Positions 50,302 through 60,790 of a stretch of 64,000 nucleotides of DNA are shown in pieces (within the stretch, counting starts at the first letter, position 1; every line of letters begins with the position of its first letter). The notes under the pieces are model-generated. The model did no database searches. It had not been told where the DNA came from and saw nothing but the letters and a program-made list of their open reading frames with translations. This DNA comes from Atopsyche davidsoni (Eukaryota; Arthropoda; Insecta; Trichoptera; Hydrobiosidae): NCBI GenBank assembly GCA_022113835.1, contig JAILWY010000024.1, positions 810,501 through 874,500 on the forward strand. The letters are read 5' to 3'. Made by a program: the position numbers and the translations under genes.

Positions 50302-53300
50302 GGCAGAGGTTGATAGCAGAGAATAATGGCCGGCCTGTACTGAGTGATATTTGAAACAAGTTTTCCAGTGGAAAGTTTTATACGTGTGAAATTATAACAG
50401 CACTCGGTAGTATCGTACAGAGCATCTCCATCCTAGCATTTTAAATTTTTAAATGTTGCAATTTAAAATTATGAACTTTTTCCTTCCACTATTTTACTAG
50501 AACATCAAGATTTTAACCAAAATAATCATTATTATTATAAAAAATGGCATCGTTTTTTTTTACGACGAATTGAAATGCTCTTAAAATTATTTATTGCTAT
50601 TTTTAAATAGTTTGATAGTAACTTTTCTGGGGTTCTGCCAGAAAGCAACGGTTTTGTTGCCATTCCATATAGATCTAAGGTCACAAAACCTGTTTTAAAA
50701 CGTGTTGCAATAAGACATCGCCGGAAACATGGCACAGAATGCCTATTTGAAGTGCGCAGGTCATTCGCATTGCAAGAAAAGTTGCATCAGAGCAACTTTG
50801 CTTGATTTAAAAAAATTCTATTGAGACTTCTTTTACTATTTTCGGTGGATTTGGTGACTCGAATAAAAACTATCTTGAAATAAAAAGAGAGGGAGAGAAT
50901 TTGAAAACTCATGTCGACTCCTTCAGATTATGCGCTCCTCTACAATAGTACGCAGAAAACTTACCCCGTTGATGTCCACCATTCTCTTGAGGGCGAATTT
51001 CAGCAGCGTGCAGAGCTGGGCCTGTGATACCGTCTGCATCGTCAGTGACCTAAAATTATAAATTATTTCATCTTCAATTATACATTAAATTATACTTCAA
51101 TTATACAATACACCTCACTGACTGGGACTGATGAAACTTATTATTTTATTTGCCGAATTATTTATTCACAGAAATACATAAATCATTAGATCTTTTCCTT
51201 GTTCTTGGATCTTTCGGTCTAAGCATGTAAACAATGTAATGACAAAAAAACCTGCTGAATATATTTTTATATTCAGCCGTTGAATTGCAAAGGTCTGCTT
51301 TGGGAGTTTTCATTTTTTTTTATGTAGCCATTTTAGTTGGTCAATCCTAGATTTAAATTTGAAGAAACTACACTATCCTTGATAATGGTTGATCATCAGT
51401 TGAATATGCACAGCATGCTGAAATATTTTACGTTGATATTGGTGTCATTTTACTATTCGACAGTACTTGATGGAATGTGATCCTCTGGTGTCCATTTACT
51501 ACTTCTGATGAAACTGACTGTGAAAGCATCCTCGCAGAAATTATAAAACTTTAATGTTGAATCTAATAGTGGTTTTGCCAAGAATATTTCAATTATTTTG
51601 AAATTAGATTTTTATATTTTCTCAATAAATAAATAATTGACACAGTTTTTGAAGTATCATAAAACCAAACTTATCACCAAGTGATAGAAGTCAAGTGTTA
51701 TTACAAGGGTCATTCGATAAATCTGGTAAAAATAATTAATAAAACCCTGTTAATATTGGAAGCGAATCACACAAAAATCTTCTGAAAAATTTCAAAACAC
51801 CCGTGTCTTATACAGTTTTTATGAAAAAAAATAAATTATATTTTTATACTGATTGCTCTCAGATCAGCAAGTCGCTTTTATCATCGCATCTGAAAAATAC
51901 CTTTTGTCACAGGCAAAATATGTAGTAACAGGGACAATGATATCTGCATTTGACACAAACTATTCCAGCGAGCTAAGTTTTCAAGCTTAAAAACAGACAT
52001 GATGCCAAATTGGAAGAAAAAAGTAGTAAATAAAGCATAACTTTTTTTTGAATGGTGTGTATTGCAGAAAGAATAACAAACCAAAAGTCTTGCTTATAAA
52101 AGTTATTTAACTTAAAGAATAAGATTTGCCCGTGACCATTTCTTTCGGACCACTCAAGCTGTAGAAGTGGCTTTCTTTGACTGTTGCATTAAAAAGACAA
52201 TAATGAAGATTTAATGCCATATATAGTTAACACAAAAAAAAAAAAACATTATATATATATATGTATATATATATATATGTGGAAGCAAACATGGCAGTTT
52301 CCATTTATGATAATATTTACTCAAATAATCTACTATTTTATGTTCAAATTAAGATAAAACTGATAGGCGCGCATAGGAATATTGAGATATGGCATATTTG
52401 AAGCCTTTTCAACATAACGAGAAATTTCTCAATCGCTATTGCAGCCACTTATGCCATTATGCAAATCACTATTATCCAAGACTTTGCATATTTTGTTTGT
52501 TTCAACTTTTAGTTTATACTAGAATATACTACTCAGATGATTTTATCATCTGATGATAGCCGACGGCCCCGATGGAAAACAGATGTGACTAACAGCATGA
52601 GCTGAATTTTTCAAAATAATACAAGTCATGCGGATTTGATTTCTTGCGACCTCCGCTACCAGTGAATGTGCGCAGCCAATATTTAACAAGAACGTAGTGT
52701 ATAAATCAATACTATTTTTAAGAAACGGTTTTCCCGATCTGTGTCAGTAATTATTTTAAACGAAATTGTTAATTTAAACGACAAGATAAATCTGGGGCAA
52801 TGATAGAATTTGAATGCACACTTTGTGGTTAAAGGTGCTGCAACTAATTGAGAATTTGAATCGTTATAAAACTGTAAAAATATATAGTCAATACAATGCA
52901 CCAGTATGAGTAAAGATGAAAATCTATTACGTATTCAGTAATTGTGTATTTATATTTCTATGAGGTAAATATGACACAAGAAAAGACCAATTTAATATAA
53001 AATTTCTCATATTCATTAATTCCGATTAATTTTAGAGATTTATTTATATAATGAAAAGTCTTCACAAAATAAAACCAATACAACGATTGTTCCATTGAGG
53101 CATTAGAAATCAAGGCAGAAGTCAGAGCAAATTGAAGAGCGCCGCACTGACTTTCACAAAGCCCACTTTCTCTTTTGTTACGACAAAACACCACTCGCTT
53201 TAGATAAGTGGCGTCTTATCTTGTTAAGCTCTACCACTGTGTCCGAGAGGCGGATCATCTAATCGCTCAATGCGAATTCTTCGTCTCGCGCGCTCAATAT

Positions 53301-56300
53301 ATTTAATATGTGGTGATATGAAAATTTTTAGCCTGGCAGAGATTTTATGTGCGTAATTTTCGGTTACTTCATTTTTAATCTCTCAATAGACAATTTTTAT
53401 TGATTGATCAAATCATTAAATATTTATTTAGTATAGAGTAGAAAAATTAGATATAGCTCACAAGTCCGGGCCTGAATATATGGATAAGAAATAAATTTTA
53501 TTGTGTCTTTAAAGTATTCGCATAACTTGCAAAGGAGAGTGCGGGGGCACATTTGTATTATGAGAAAGAGCAGGGGCCGCAAGCAGAATGTAGATTGAAA
53601 GTAGACTTTTGAAGCAATCGTCGGAGTTAACATAAAGTCTATGTGATATTTCAACGATTTTCTTATCCTACTATTTTTAAAGTGTTGAAAAACTTTGATC
53701 AATTCAGATTCCATGAAACTAATGCACCAACTACTAGACTACGAGGAGGATTAGTCACAAGTCCAGAGGTTATTCAGAATGAGACAAATACAGCAGTGTG
53801 CAGCGTCATGTAGTGGGCGTTCTGGGACAATTCATTAAGCCATGACACATGGTGTTGAGATTGATGCGTTAAAAAATTTAAAGATCTTTAAAAAAATTAC
53901 GTATGTCGTCTTATACTTATTATAAACTTACATATTATTGTAATTCCAGGAGTAAATATCAATCATTTTGGGGGAAAAATATAGATATAGAGAAAAGCAG
54001 TTAAAATTTATAATTTAAAAAAAAGGATACTTAGATACAAATCGTGCGAGCATTATTCAAGTAAAAATTATTTCTAAAGAACAGTCGTTTTATTTTGTCT
54101 TTTGAGTTAACACATTTTTAAGTTTAATTAATAAATAAACATCAGTTATCAATAAAGAAAATTGTTGAATTTTCAACTCCTGTGTGATTACCTGACCTTA
54201 ACAATTTGGCATGCCTGAGTTGAATTTATTTTAACATTTAACATATTTTTTTGGATTTATATTAGTTTATTACAATAAAATAAAACCAAATGGTTTTGGA
54301 GACTACGTTAATTTCACTATTGAACTACTTGAGTCTTGAAGATGCCGTGTTCGGCGAAAGAGCTCTCGCTAATAGTGAAATTAACGTAGTCTCCAAAACC
54401 ATTTGGTTTTATTTTATTGTAACAAAATGGAGTATTACAAAATAAATACCAGTTCCATTAATTATTAGTTTATTATCAAAATTTACGCCTAAAATATAAA
54501 AAAACCATATTTCACATGATTTTCAGTAATTTATTTGTGATAATGATTAAGTACATTTTTTCAAATATTGAAAATTGATTAATGTACTTAATCATTATCA
54601 ATCAATCAAACCTGTATAGGCAAAATCGTACTTCCTGTGAGACGGTCTTCACAAAATCAATGATAAATTTATTTGTGATTTCTCAGGATTACTTGATATT
54701 AAATTAATAAAACAACAGACTGAGATGCTGAGCTCACTGCACGCCACTGATCTAAAACATGCAGGGGTGTCTACCGATGGACTGCCACGCCGGGTGCTAT
54801 TGGGACAAATATTGAAATTGTTCAAATTGTGTTTGATTTCCATAGCAAACCGCATTGTCATTACTTCGAACTGTTTGGTTATTTATGTTTGTTTTATTGT
54901 GGTGACTCGCTGCAGCATGCGAGGTGAGTCGCCTGCCTGAGTAATCCTCATTGTGAGATACATTTATTACCATTATGCAATCGGCTTTTACGCAGCCATA
55001 GTTAATGTGATATTACACTCCGCTGCCTGTGAAATATGAACCAACCTAATTTTTTTGTTCAATTTATTCAGAATCATTTTACTCGTTGACAATAACATCA
55101 TTAGAGAAAAATATACATTTGTTTCCGCAGGCTCTAAATTCATTATATATCTTGAAAATTAGGTCTATGTTTGAGATATGGCAGTGACAATGATTTTCCA
55201 CCATATTTATTAAAGTAGGTCTGCGTGAGCCATAGTTTATTGGCATTCTAGTCAAGTGATATAACACTTTTTTATGATTTAATAAATGCTAATCATTTTA
55301 TAAAAAGCGGAATAAAATCATTAAACCGTGGCTTTAATAAACATAAAGTATGATATATATCGTACCAACTAAGATGGTCCGAATCCCCTTATATATACCT
55401 GACATATGAAAAGTTAATATTGATACGTTTGATTCAGGAAAAATACATTATTATTCTCAGCTGCAGAAAGCAACTGGCATTGGAATTTAATATTGTAATT
55501 AACACAGTTTGTACAAATATGTAAGTGAGCAAATAATAAAATATCTAATGTGATATATACAGATTGTGAACACAGCTTCAAATACGACAAAGAGGTTGGA
55601 CGTGCAACGCGCCCAAAGTCACAGTCCGCGACCACTGTGGTGCAGACTAGTTGCAAAACATAATTAGCTCAATTTAGAACTGTCTTCTCAGAAATAAAAA
55701 CCGACAGTACAGTATTTGATAAGTAAGTATAAATCAGCAAGTTGAAAATCTGATCCAAGCAGTTTTATTCCTCGAAGAAGGATAGATTGTGAACATGGCT
55801 GCCGTTGAAGTCTATAACTGGAGTCAGGCTCATTTTGAGATTCGAGACGAGCTTTTATAGAATTGTAATGCTCATACTAATACTCCACTCATCTGCTCAA
55901 CACAATCAAGTCTGATAGGAGGTGACAAGGTCTTAAAAGATGCCTAAAAAGATACTTCACGAACTTAACTGGAATACCAGAAGCTCCAACCTCAACTGCA
56001 TTCAAAAAAATAATCTCAAAACTCCGCATATTCTTCTGACAAACAAAAATTAAAATTATACAATGCATGTGGCTTTTGATCCTAGAGCAAAGAAGGATAA
56101 AAGAACCCACCATACTTAAAGAAAACTCCTTGTATATAGTCCTTTGAAAGATGGAAATATTCGGAGTACAGTTTATATGACTTGGTACACAAGACAATTT
56201 ATAATTTCAACACTATTGAATAACTGAAAAAAACAGCAAATAAACATTCTTACCACTTATTGAATACAAAGCAGTCTGAGCGATGATAATAAAGCCAAGC

Positions 56301-59300
56301 TTATATGTGAAAATAAAATGAGTACCTGGTGTCTGTGTTGTCGGCGTACATGGCAGCCACGCACTCGGGGCAGGCCCACGCGGTACCGCCGGCGGGTGCC
56401 CGGCCCCCGAGGCAGCGCTGGTGGTAGGAACGCGGACATAGGCTGCAGTGCACCAATGGGGAATCTCGATGACAGTGCCAGCAGAACGGATCCATACTGC
56501 GCCCGTTTTCATCTACCTTTATGGATGTCATCGGTCTCTTCTCACTCTGTAAGCATTCAAATAACCTGTAATTGTGTTGCTTAAGCTCCTCGAGCGATGT
56601 ATGCATCAATGCGCCGTTCGCAAGTTAGTTGATTGCCATCTTGTAATTTAATGACATTTGCTTACCGACCACGGGGTCTCCGGGTTCGAATTCAGATGTA
56701 GGTATTTTCAATCTTACTGATATAAATTTCTTCCAAGTTTTAAGTTTCTTTGGATGAAAGCATCATGCATCTGCTCGCTGCACAAACCCTGTACGTGGCG
56801 TGTAGTTTTGTGTGATCTTGCAATTTAACTCGAAAAATCCTTTGCCATTCTGGCCTTCTGTAAAGAAGGCCGTGGTTTCACAAGGTAGCACGTGAGAAAC
56901 CATAGGAGTAAACACAAGACACAAACATACAAACAAAAATAATATCCTGTTAAACTTATACGAAAATTATATTTTCCCTCTCTAAGAAAATACAGCTATA
57001 TAAGTCAGCCATCATGCGAATCTGGTAAGATTAGAGTATAGATCTCACATTAAATAATGTATTACATGTAAAAAATATATACATATATATACGTGGGCGC
57101 ACAAATCCATGGGATATTATTTAAACTCATTAAATTATTCAATGGGCGGATTGTGTGAAGGTCGAGCCCACTATTGCGGTTGAAACGTATTTAATGAACG
57201 ACAATCTAAAAAAAATTATCTACAATTATCCTATCATGCAATTCAAACATGCTAGACTTCATGAAAAAACTCAGAACTTCAGGGAGATAAGATGTTTCTT
57301 GGAAGATTTATTTTTAAACACAAGAGTGAAGAAAAACTGAGAGCTCAAGAGATTGTATCGTCGATCGCTCACTGACCATGGCCCAGGGTTTCGAATACGG
57401 ATGGGGCATTAATTTTTTACCATTCCGTAAAAATTAAAGATTGTTTCCAGGTTCAACGATGGTTTTCTAAGATTTCCATGTTGAAGGCACTACAAGCTGT
57501 ATACGGCCACAATTTCATCAGGCTGGTTCAAATCAACTGCCTTATTAAATTATTCATCTATTATATCATTAACGAGTATGTAATTTTAGAATCTTTGGTC
57601 AGATTGAGCTTGGATATATTCTATATATGATATGAAGTCAATAAAAAAGAGAAATATGAGAATACTTCAAAATACACTACAATGCCTATTAACGACTTTT
57701 TTGATCTTTGCATAGGACGAGACATCAAAAAAATATGTGCAGGTTTATGAAAAGAATTCCATTATTCAAGATCGTTTTGGGAAAATCTTAAGCTAGTCTA
57801 TGATTTCATTAATAAAGTGGTAATTTGTGATTTGGAAATGTTTTCCTCGAAATCCCCGATCAATGGAGTTGAATTATATTCTGATATTATTTTGATTGAC
57901 ACCAAAAAAAAAGTCTATTTACAACGACCGTCAAAATCTGCAAACATATCTAAGACTAGATTGCAAAGTAGCTTTGAAAATTTGTATCAAAATTTATAAT
58001 AATTATCAAAAAATGTAAGCACACTTCTTCATTTTTCATTGTGACCTTGAAAGTGTCAAACCGGACCTGAATCGCTGACACAAAAATAATTCCAGAATTC
58101 AATGCAGGCAGAGTAGGGAAAGGGAAAACTCACAGCCGTAATTGTTTTTTTTGTTATTCGTAGAACAAACTATTTGAGTAAAAGTGTACAATGATATTGA
58201 AGACAATTTAATAACGCAATGACACACTTCCTAGCATATTTAAGAGATAAGATTATTTCATAAAGACTGTAAACACACAATGTTTGTATCTGAAGGCAGT
58301 TTGAAAACGGAACCAGCAGTCATTTTTTTTTTACAATGTCGTCTTACCGTTGCCGACTCACAAAAAATGTCCCTCCATGAAATGTCACAATAATCTTCTG
58401 AACGTTGTGCGAAAAAAATACATTCCCGTTTTCGTATCACAGATTATAATACGTTCAAACGTTGCATCAAGCAATAATGTCAATCAAACAGTTGTGTCTG
58501 ATTGATTGGAAGTTTTCAGAAGAACAAAAATCCCCAAGTGGGTATGTAAAATATTTAACTTGTAACTTCTTTCAATATATGGATATGAATACTAAAATAG
58601 ATATGTTTCAGAATGCACTTGGTAATATATTTATTTGATGATTCATATTTCTCGAGAATTTTCACGACTAAGTGATAGCTTTAATTTGTGAAGTCCAAAG
58701 TAATATTAATTATTATATAATAAAATATGAATTACTTTTTTCTTTAAAGAAAATTAAAGAAAAAATATGCATATTTTAAAAAATATATAGATTTGTAACG
58801 TATTAAATTTATATCAGATTTTATTGCCAGCGTGCATAAATTAAATTATAAATACCTGACTATGAAACAATACACTCTGAAGCCATAAAAATTCAAAAAA
58901 TTTACAAGCTGTTTGACAACTAATGAAATGGAACAAGCCCATATAGAATGCCTTGAATATTTATATTAAATGGATTTTCGCCGTAAATTATACGCACTTG
59001 TATACCTTACGATGCAACTGATTAATTATACAATACAAGCTGTAGAATATTAGATGAAATGTATTTATAGCTTAGCTGACAAATTTTATGTAGATTAAAA
59101 GTCAATTGGGATCACAATTGATTAATGGACGACTTAAAAACAAGTTAATTAATTTGTGAAAAATTAATATCACAGCTGTCAAAAACACCCGAAGAAAATT
59201 TCTTAGTAAACACGAATTGAATATTGTAAACATTATCTCTCTGATAATGACATTAATATCCTGTTTTCAACGTAACAAAGTAGACACACACTGAACCAAA

Positions 59301-60272
59301 GTGACATTTCAGTAATAATGAAACACGCCTAATATTTGTAGAAAAAAACATATTCAAGAATATATAATACGTTTTAATGAATAATTGATATTTAAACTAA
59401 AATTCAGTTATAAGTCTACGTTGATAAAAATAAAATAACACATTTTTATCTTCTTGTATGTATGAAAATATGCATACATTTTGTTTTGATACAAAGAGGT
59501 TATATAAGTTTAGGGGCATTGCTACCAGAGCAACTCAATTATCAATTAGATCTGTGCAATATGTTTTCATAAAATAATAATAATATAGTATATTTTCACA
59601 AATTTATTAGTAAGTGCGTTCATAACCTTAAATAGTGTTATTTGGTTAATATGGAAAATGTAGAAATATTTAAGTATCTATTAACATTGAAGTTTTATAT
59701 AAAATGACTGTCCTGATTAATGTAATTACTTTTTTATGAAATATCCACGCATTCATAATGATTTATAGGAAAAATTCCATAACGCGCATGATAAATGAGA
59801 AAATCTTTACAGAACTCACTTTCTCGAGTGCATTTGAAGGCGGGGTGACTTTGCTGGTATTGAGGGGGTCCATTCCTCCTGAAGGGTTCTCTGGTTCAGA
59901 CTCGGAGGAAACGTCAGGTTTCCCCGAGACCGCCTTCAAGAACTTTCTATGCTTTACGACAAATTCAGAATTTTGTGATCGCATAGATCGTTTAGCTTCA
60001 ATCGCTTTGGCCGACACTTCGCTAGAACTGCTGACCATTGAACTGGCACTGTTCGGTCGGCTGCCTGAGTTTTTTTCTGAATTCTGTTGCGGCGACTCGA
60101 CAACATCTTTTCTAGATTTTCTAACCTTGTTAACTATCTGCGTCGATTCACTTATAATCTTAGATTCCTTGGCAGAATCTATAAGCGACTTCAGCTCTCT
60201 ACTCATCACCTTCTCCGGGGAGCTCCCCCGTTCAGAGGGGGGTTTCTCCACAGCAGGCTGTTCCTTCTCCAT
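36326..60272 (-). CDS. ZMYND8: ZMYND8-type chromatin reader (PHD-bromodomain-PWWP-MYND)
   Basis: Nuclear reader of histone marks that recruits corepressor and elongation factors. Seventeen coding exons, minus strand, in order: 60272-59820, 56546-56326, 51049-50965, 48690-48510, 44806-44636, 44230-44052, 43725-43615, 42964-42821, 42536-42433, 42157-39846, 39567-39392, 39278-39153, 38742-38586, 38432-38309, 38024-37886, 37593-37461, 36525-36326. All junctions are GT-AG and in phase; the sum is 5,016 bases, 1,671 residues. Domains: PHD 173-213, bromodomain about 226-345, PWWP about 363-425, low-complexity centre about 550-1320, coiled coil about 1410-1512, MYND 1516-1550. Human ZMYND8 is shorter, roughly 1,200 residues. 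The start is the first ATG after an acceptor-like ttccag; a 5' UTR intron is likely. All four domains in family order make the call secure. Confidence 0.96.
37886..38024 (-). CDS. ZMYND8: ZMYND8 exon 15: MYND zinc finger
   Basis: Residues 1516-1561. [20 protein letters not shown] and [15 protein letters not shown] are nearly the human ZMYND8 MYND finger ([19 protein letters not shown]). It binds proline-rich partners such as corepressor components in the family. All Cys and His ligands are present. This exon is the strongest single identifier of the gene. Confidence 0.97.
38309..39567 (-). CDS. ZMYND8: ZMYND8 exons 11-14: linker and coiled coil
   Basis: Exons 39567-39392, 39278-39153, 38742-38586 and 38432-38309. 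The last two carry a long heptad-rich helix ([48 protein letters not shown]) that lines up with the coiled coil just before the MYND finger in human ZMYND8 (ending DETKKKQW). In the family it supports self-association and partner binding. Confidence 0.93.
39762..39826 (+). repeat. Transposon-like fragment in a ZMYND8 intron, copy of the segment at 54391-54465
   Basis: AAACCATTTGGTATTATTTA, then CAATGGAGTACTACAAAATA, is closely matched at 54396-54447 on the same strand (AAACCATTTGGTTTTATTTT ... AATGGAGTATTACAAAATAA). It lies in the intron between ZMYND8 exons 10 and 11. The element family is not named here. Confidence 0.55.
39846..42157 (-). CDS. ZMYND8: ZMYND8 exon 10: giant low-complexity exon
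   Basis: A 2,312-base exon coding for about 770 residues rich in Ser, Lys, Glu, Asp and Pro, with no known fold. Basic clusters such as [20 protein letters not shown] could be nuclear localisation signals. Near its end come [17 protein letters not shown] and MVYIPVQNE, which look more ordered. Acceptor ttttatag with phase 2, donor TCGG|gtaaga with phase 1. Most of the size difference from human ZMYND8 comes from here. The reading frame continues past the donor but the exon 11 junction shows that this is intron. Confidence 0.92.
42433..43725 (-). CDS. ZMYND8: ZMYND8 exons 7-9: region after PWWP
   Basis: Exon 7 (43725-43615) encodes [16 protein letters not shown] and matches the helix after the PWWP of ZMYND8 (MEVYVENIRRKFGVF). 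Exon 8 (42964-42821) and exon 9 (42536-42433) encode Ser/Asn/Thr-rich sequence with no known domain. Junctions are phase 0, 0 and 2. Introns of 650 and 284 bp lie between them. Confidence 0.88.
44052..44230 (-). CDS. ZMYND8: ZMYND8 exon 6: PWWP domain
   Basis: Residues 372-430: FPYWPAKGM (the PWWP signature), [19 protein letters not shown]. The split codon at its start makes Ser371 where human ZMYND8 has Gly (LKGFPFWPAK). The donor AAG|gtctgc is weak, but the next exon continues the family sequence without a gap. Confidence 0.93.
44340..44460 (-). repeat. Repeat-like segment with a CTGAAGA-stem-GAAA core
   Basis: On the minus strand CTGAAGA is followed by TGGTCC, a short loop, GGACC and GAAA (about 44379-44415). 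This has the layout of a hammerhead ribozyme core (CUGANGA, stem II, GAAA), known from Penelope-like and related retroelements. The outer stems and cleavage site are not convincing, so it is at most a decayed relative. Confidence 0.3.
44636..44806 (-). CDS. ZMYND8: ZMYND8 exon 5: end of bromodomain and zinc-knuckle link
   Basis: Residues 314-370: [20 protein letters not shown] then ETCPQCYL and [13 protein letters not shown]. The Cys pairs (CPQC and the following Cys) match the zinc-binding link between bromodomain and PWWP in ZMYND8. Donor AAGA|gtgagg in phase 1. Confidence 0.94.
45516..45668 (+). repeat. Dispersed repeat family B, copy 3
   Basis: Contains TGTTTGAAGGATCCTTTTAC ACA and CTTCCGCTCTCGG, matching GCTTGAAGGATACTTTTACA and CTTCCACTCC at 28.9 kb and the copy at 15.7 kb. 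The family is not recognised. Confidence 0.45.
47565..47845 (+). repeat. Degenerate minisatellite, about 8 units of roughly 36 bp
   Basis: Successive units vary around CATGAAATGGTTCCATATAA followed by ACAAGATCAxAxCAC. Unit starts are near 47565, 47602, 47638, 47680, 47717, 47750, 47783 and 47815. It lies in ZMYND8 intron 4. Because the unit is close to a multiple of three, an open frame with a 12-residue repeat appears on the minus strand. I regard that frame as a by-product. Confidence 0.7.
48510..48690 (-). CDS. ZMYND8: ZMYND8 exon 4: bromodomain core
   Basis: Residues 254-313: [20 protein letters not shown] then MDLSKLREN and [12 protein letters not shown]. The acetyl-lysine-binding Asn of the family corresponds to the Asn in the HNSIIFN motif. 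Acceptor ctgtttcag, donor TCGT|gtaggt in phase 1, which fits exon 5. Confidence 0.96.
48792..49086. repeat. Perfect 110-bp inverted repeat made of two tRNA-derived SINE copies
   Basis: Arms 48792-48901 and 48977-49086 are exact reverse complements, separated by 75 bp. The left copy, read on the minus strand from about 48937, has a tRNA-like head with A box (TTAGCATAGTTGG) and B box (GGTTCGAATCC), then a tail containing TTTTCAATGTGTGAAAAAAT. The right copy lies on the plus strand and lacks the A-box part. ZMYND8 pre-mRNA would contain both arms and could form a long hairpin. Confidence 0.9.
49196..49460 (-). repeat. Two further tRNA-like SINE fragments
   Basis: On the minus strand GGTCATGATAGGCC then GGGTTCAAACCCC (about 49200-49240), and GGTCATGATAACCACACAG then GGGTTCAAATCCC (about 49405-49445). 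Both have a B box and a related anticodon-side body but no clear A box or acceptor stem. Confidence 0.45.
50078..50165. promoter_or_regulatory. GC/CpG-rich patch in ZMYND8 intron 3
   Basis: A short island (ggcgcgctggccccagtggg, ggccgcgcgactcagcacgc) within AT-rich intron, next to the dinucleotide tract. It could be an internal promoter or part of a repeat. No exon is supported. Confidence 0.25.
50234..50300. repeat. GT run followed by (AC)19 microsatellite
   Basis: (GT)6 at 50234-50245 and an uninterrupted (AC)19 at 50263-50300. The two runs are complementary and can pair into a hairpin or form Z-DNA. Likely polymorphic. Confidence 0.9.
50965..51049 (-). CDS. ZMYND8: ZMYND8 exon 3: start of bromodomain
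   Basis: An 85-base exon coding for residues 226-253 ([20 protein letters not shown]...), which aligns with the first bromodomain helix of ZMYND8. Acceptor attttag, donor GGG|gtaagt in phase 0. It lies 5.3 kb from exon 2 and would be missed without the domain to guide it. Confidence 0.93.
52249..52279. repeat. (AT)n microsatellite
   Basis: Alternating AT with one internal GT interruption, right after a run of A. Confidence 0.85.
54270..54422. repeat. Perfect 52-bp inverted repeat with 49-bp loop
   Basis: Arms 54270-54321 and 54371-54422 are exact reverse complements. The loop contains TGAAGATGCCGTGTTCGGCG AAAG, a small GCCG/CGGC hairpin flanked by GAAGA and GAAA. Sequence to the right (AAAATGGAGTATTACAAAAT) is repeated at about 39785, which marks a mobile element. 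Confidence 0.9.
54538..54600. repeat. 19-bp inverted repeat resembling the SINE tail
   Basis: TGATAATGATTAAGTACAT at 54538-54556 is exactly inverted at 54582-54600. The segment TGATTAAG...ATTTTTTCA...ATTGAAAA resembles the tail of the SINE at 48.8 kb, so this is probably another decayed copy. Confidence 0.6.
56326..56546 (-). CDS. ZMYND8: ZMYND8 exon 2: PHD finger
   Basis: Residues 152-224. The C4HC3 PHD pattern is complete: C173-x2-C176, C185-x2-C188, H193-x2-C196, C210-x2-C213, with DENGR before it and CPEC at the end as in human ZMYND8. Acceptor gcttacag, donor CAG|gtactc in phase 2. In the family the PHD works with the bromodomain and PWWP as one histone-binding unit. Confidence 0.95.
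56547..59819 (-). other. ZMYND8 intron 1
   Basis: A 3.3-kb AT-rich intron. Plus-strand B-box-like sites lie at about 56686 (GGGTTCGAATTC) and 57387 (GGGTTTCGAATAC), which are tRNA-like SINE fragments. No coding exon is recognised. Confidence 0.65.
56625..56700 (+). repeat. tRNA-like SINE fragment
   Basis: CTTACCGACCACGGGGTCTC followed by CGGGTTCGAATTC gives an anticodon-side body and B box. The A box is degenerate. Confidence 0.4.
59820..60272 (-). CDS. ZMYND8: ZMYND8 coding exon 1: Ser/Lys-rich N terminus
   Basis: Encodes residues 1-151, starting [16 protein letters not shown], then Lys/Ser-rich and probably disordered. It ends NALEK|gtgagt in phase 0. The sequence ttaattccag|CTAGTCTA directly precedes the ATG, so this is probably the first coding but not the first transcribed exon. 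An upstream in-frame coding exon cannot be excluded. Confidence 0.85.
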
Positions 60273-60790
60273 TAGACTAGCTGGAATTAACAAATTAAAA
60301 ATAATTTAGAATAAATAAAGTCACCACTCGCTTCGCACAGCCCCACCGCACGGCCTGCGAGAATCTGCCACATTCAATTGACAAATTATATCACATGTGT
60401 ACTGCATACACCTATTATAATAGAACTTTCAAAAAGTATTTTTATAGAATATAAATGTACTGAGTATACTGCGCTCAGTGGCGAGCGATGCATCTACGTA
60501 AATGCTAATTTTAATTAAGTATCGAGTCAAACCTGCGATCCAGCGCGTCGAAAACCTATTTTGAAGAGTTTTTTGTATTAAAATGCGGAGAGATATCGTC
60601 CGCTTCACGTTTTCAGAGACGCCTGGCAGATTTCGCCTCTTCAACTCACAAAACAACGTATATGAGACAATCTATACTCGGCGCGCGTAGCGAGGCCTTG
60701 TTGGCATCTCGCTCTCGCTACAGCAATTTGCGCGAAAATACTGATTTCGTCTCTAACGGTAGATCGACACTGTCACGTCGGCATAGCAGA
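60273..60790 (-). promoter_or_regulatory. Probable promoter and 5' UTR region of ZMYND8
   Basis: The DNA just upstream of coding exon 1 is richer in CpG than its surroundings (gcgcgcgtagcgaggcc and cgcgaaaatac near 60680-60740). An acceptor-like site abuts the start codon, and minus-strand donor-like gtgagt lies at about 60640, so a short non-coding first exon near 60650-60720 is possible. This is inferred from position only. Confidence 0.35.

Larger units (their letters stand above)
48691..50964 (-). other. ZMYND8 intron 3
   Basis: Holds a SINE fold-back (48792-49086), two further tRNA-like fragments (49196-49270 and 49395-49460), an (AC)19 tract and a GC-rich patch at 50078-50165. The rest is AT-rich. 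No coding exon is seen between exons 3 and 4, and the family alignment needs none. Confidence 0.7.
51050..56325 (-). other. ZMYND8 intron 2
   Basis: A 5.3-kb AT-rich intron with an AT microsatellite at 52249-52279, a degenerate tRNA-like fragment at about 52795-52850, the perfect 52-bp inverted repeat at 54270-54422 and a smaller hairpin at 54538-54600. No exon is seen. Confidence 0.7.

Noticed and set aside
54322..54370. Active hammerhead ribozyme in the fold-back loop
   Set aside because: The core reads CTTGAAGA rather than CTGANGA and no cleavage triplet with pairing stem I was found.
59758..60309. 183-codon plus-strand frame opposite ZMYND8 exon 1
   Set aside because: Antisense shadow of the real minus-strand exon, whose donor phase fits the PHD exon.
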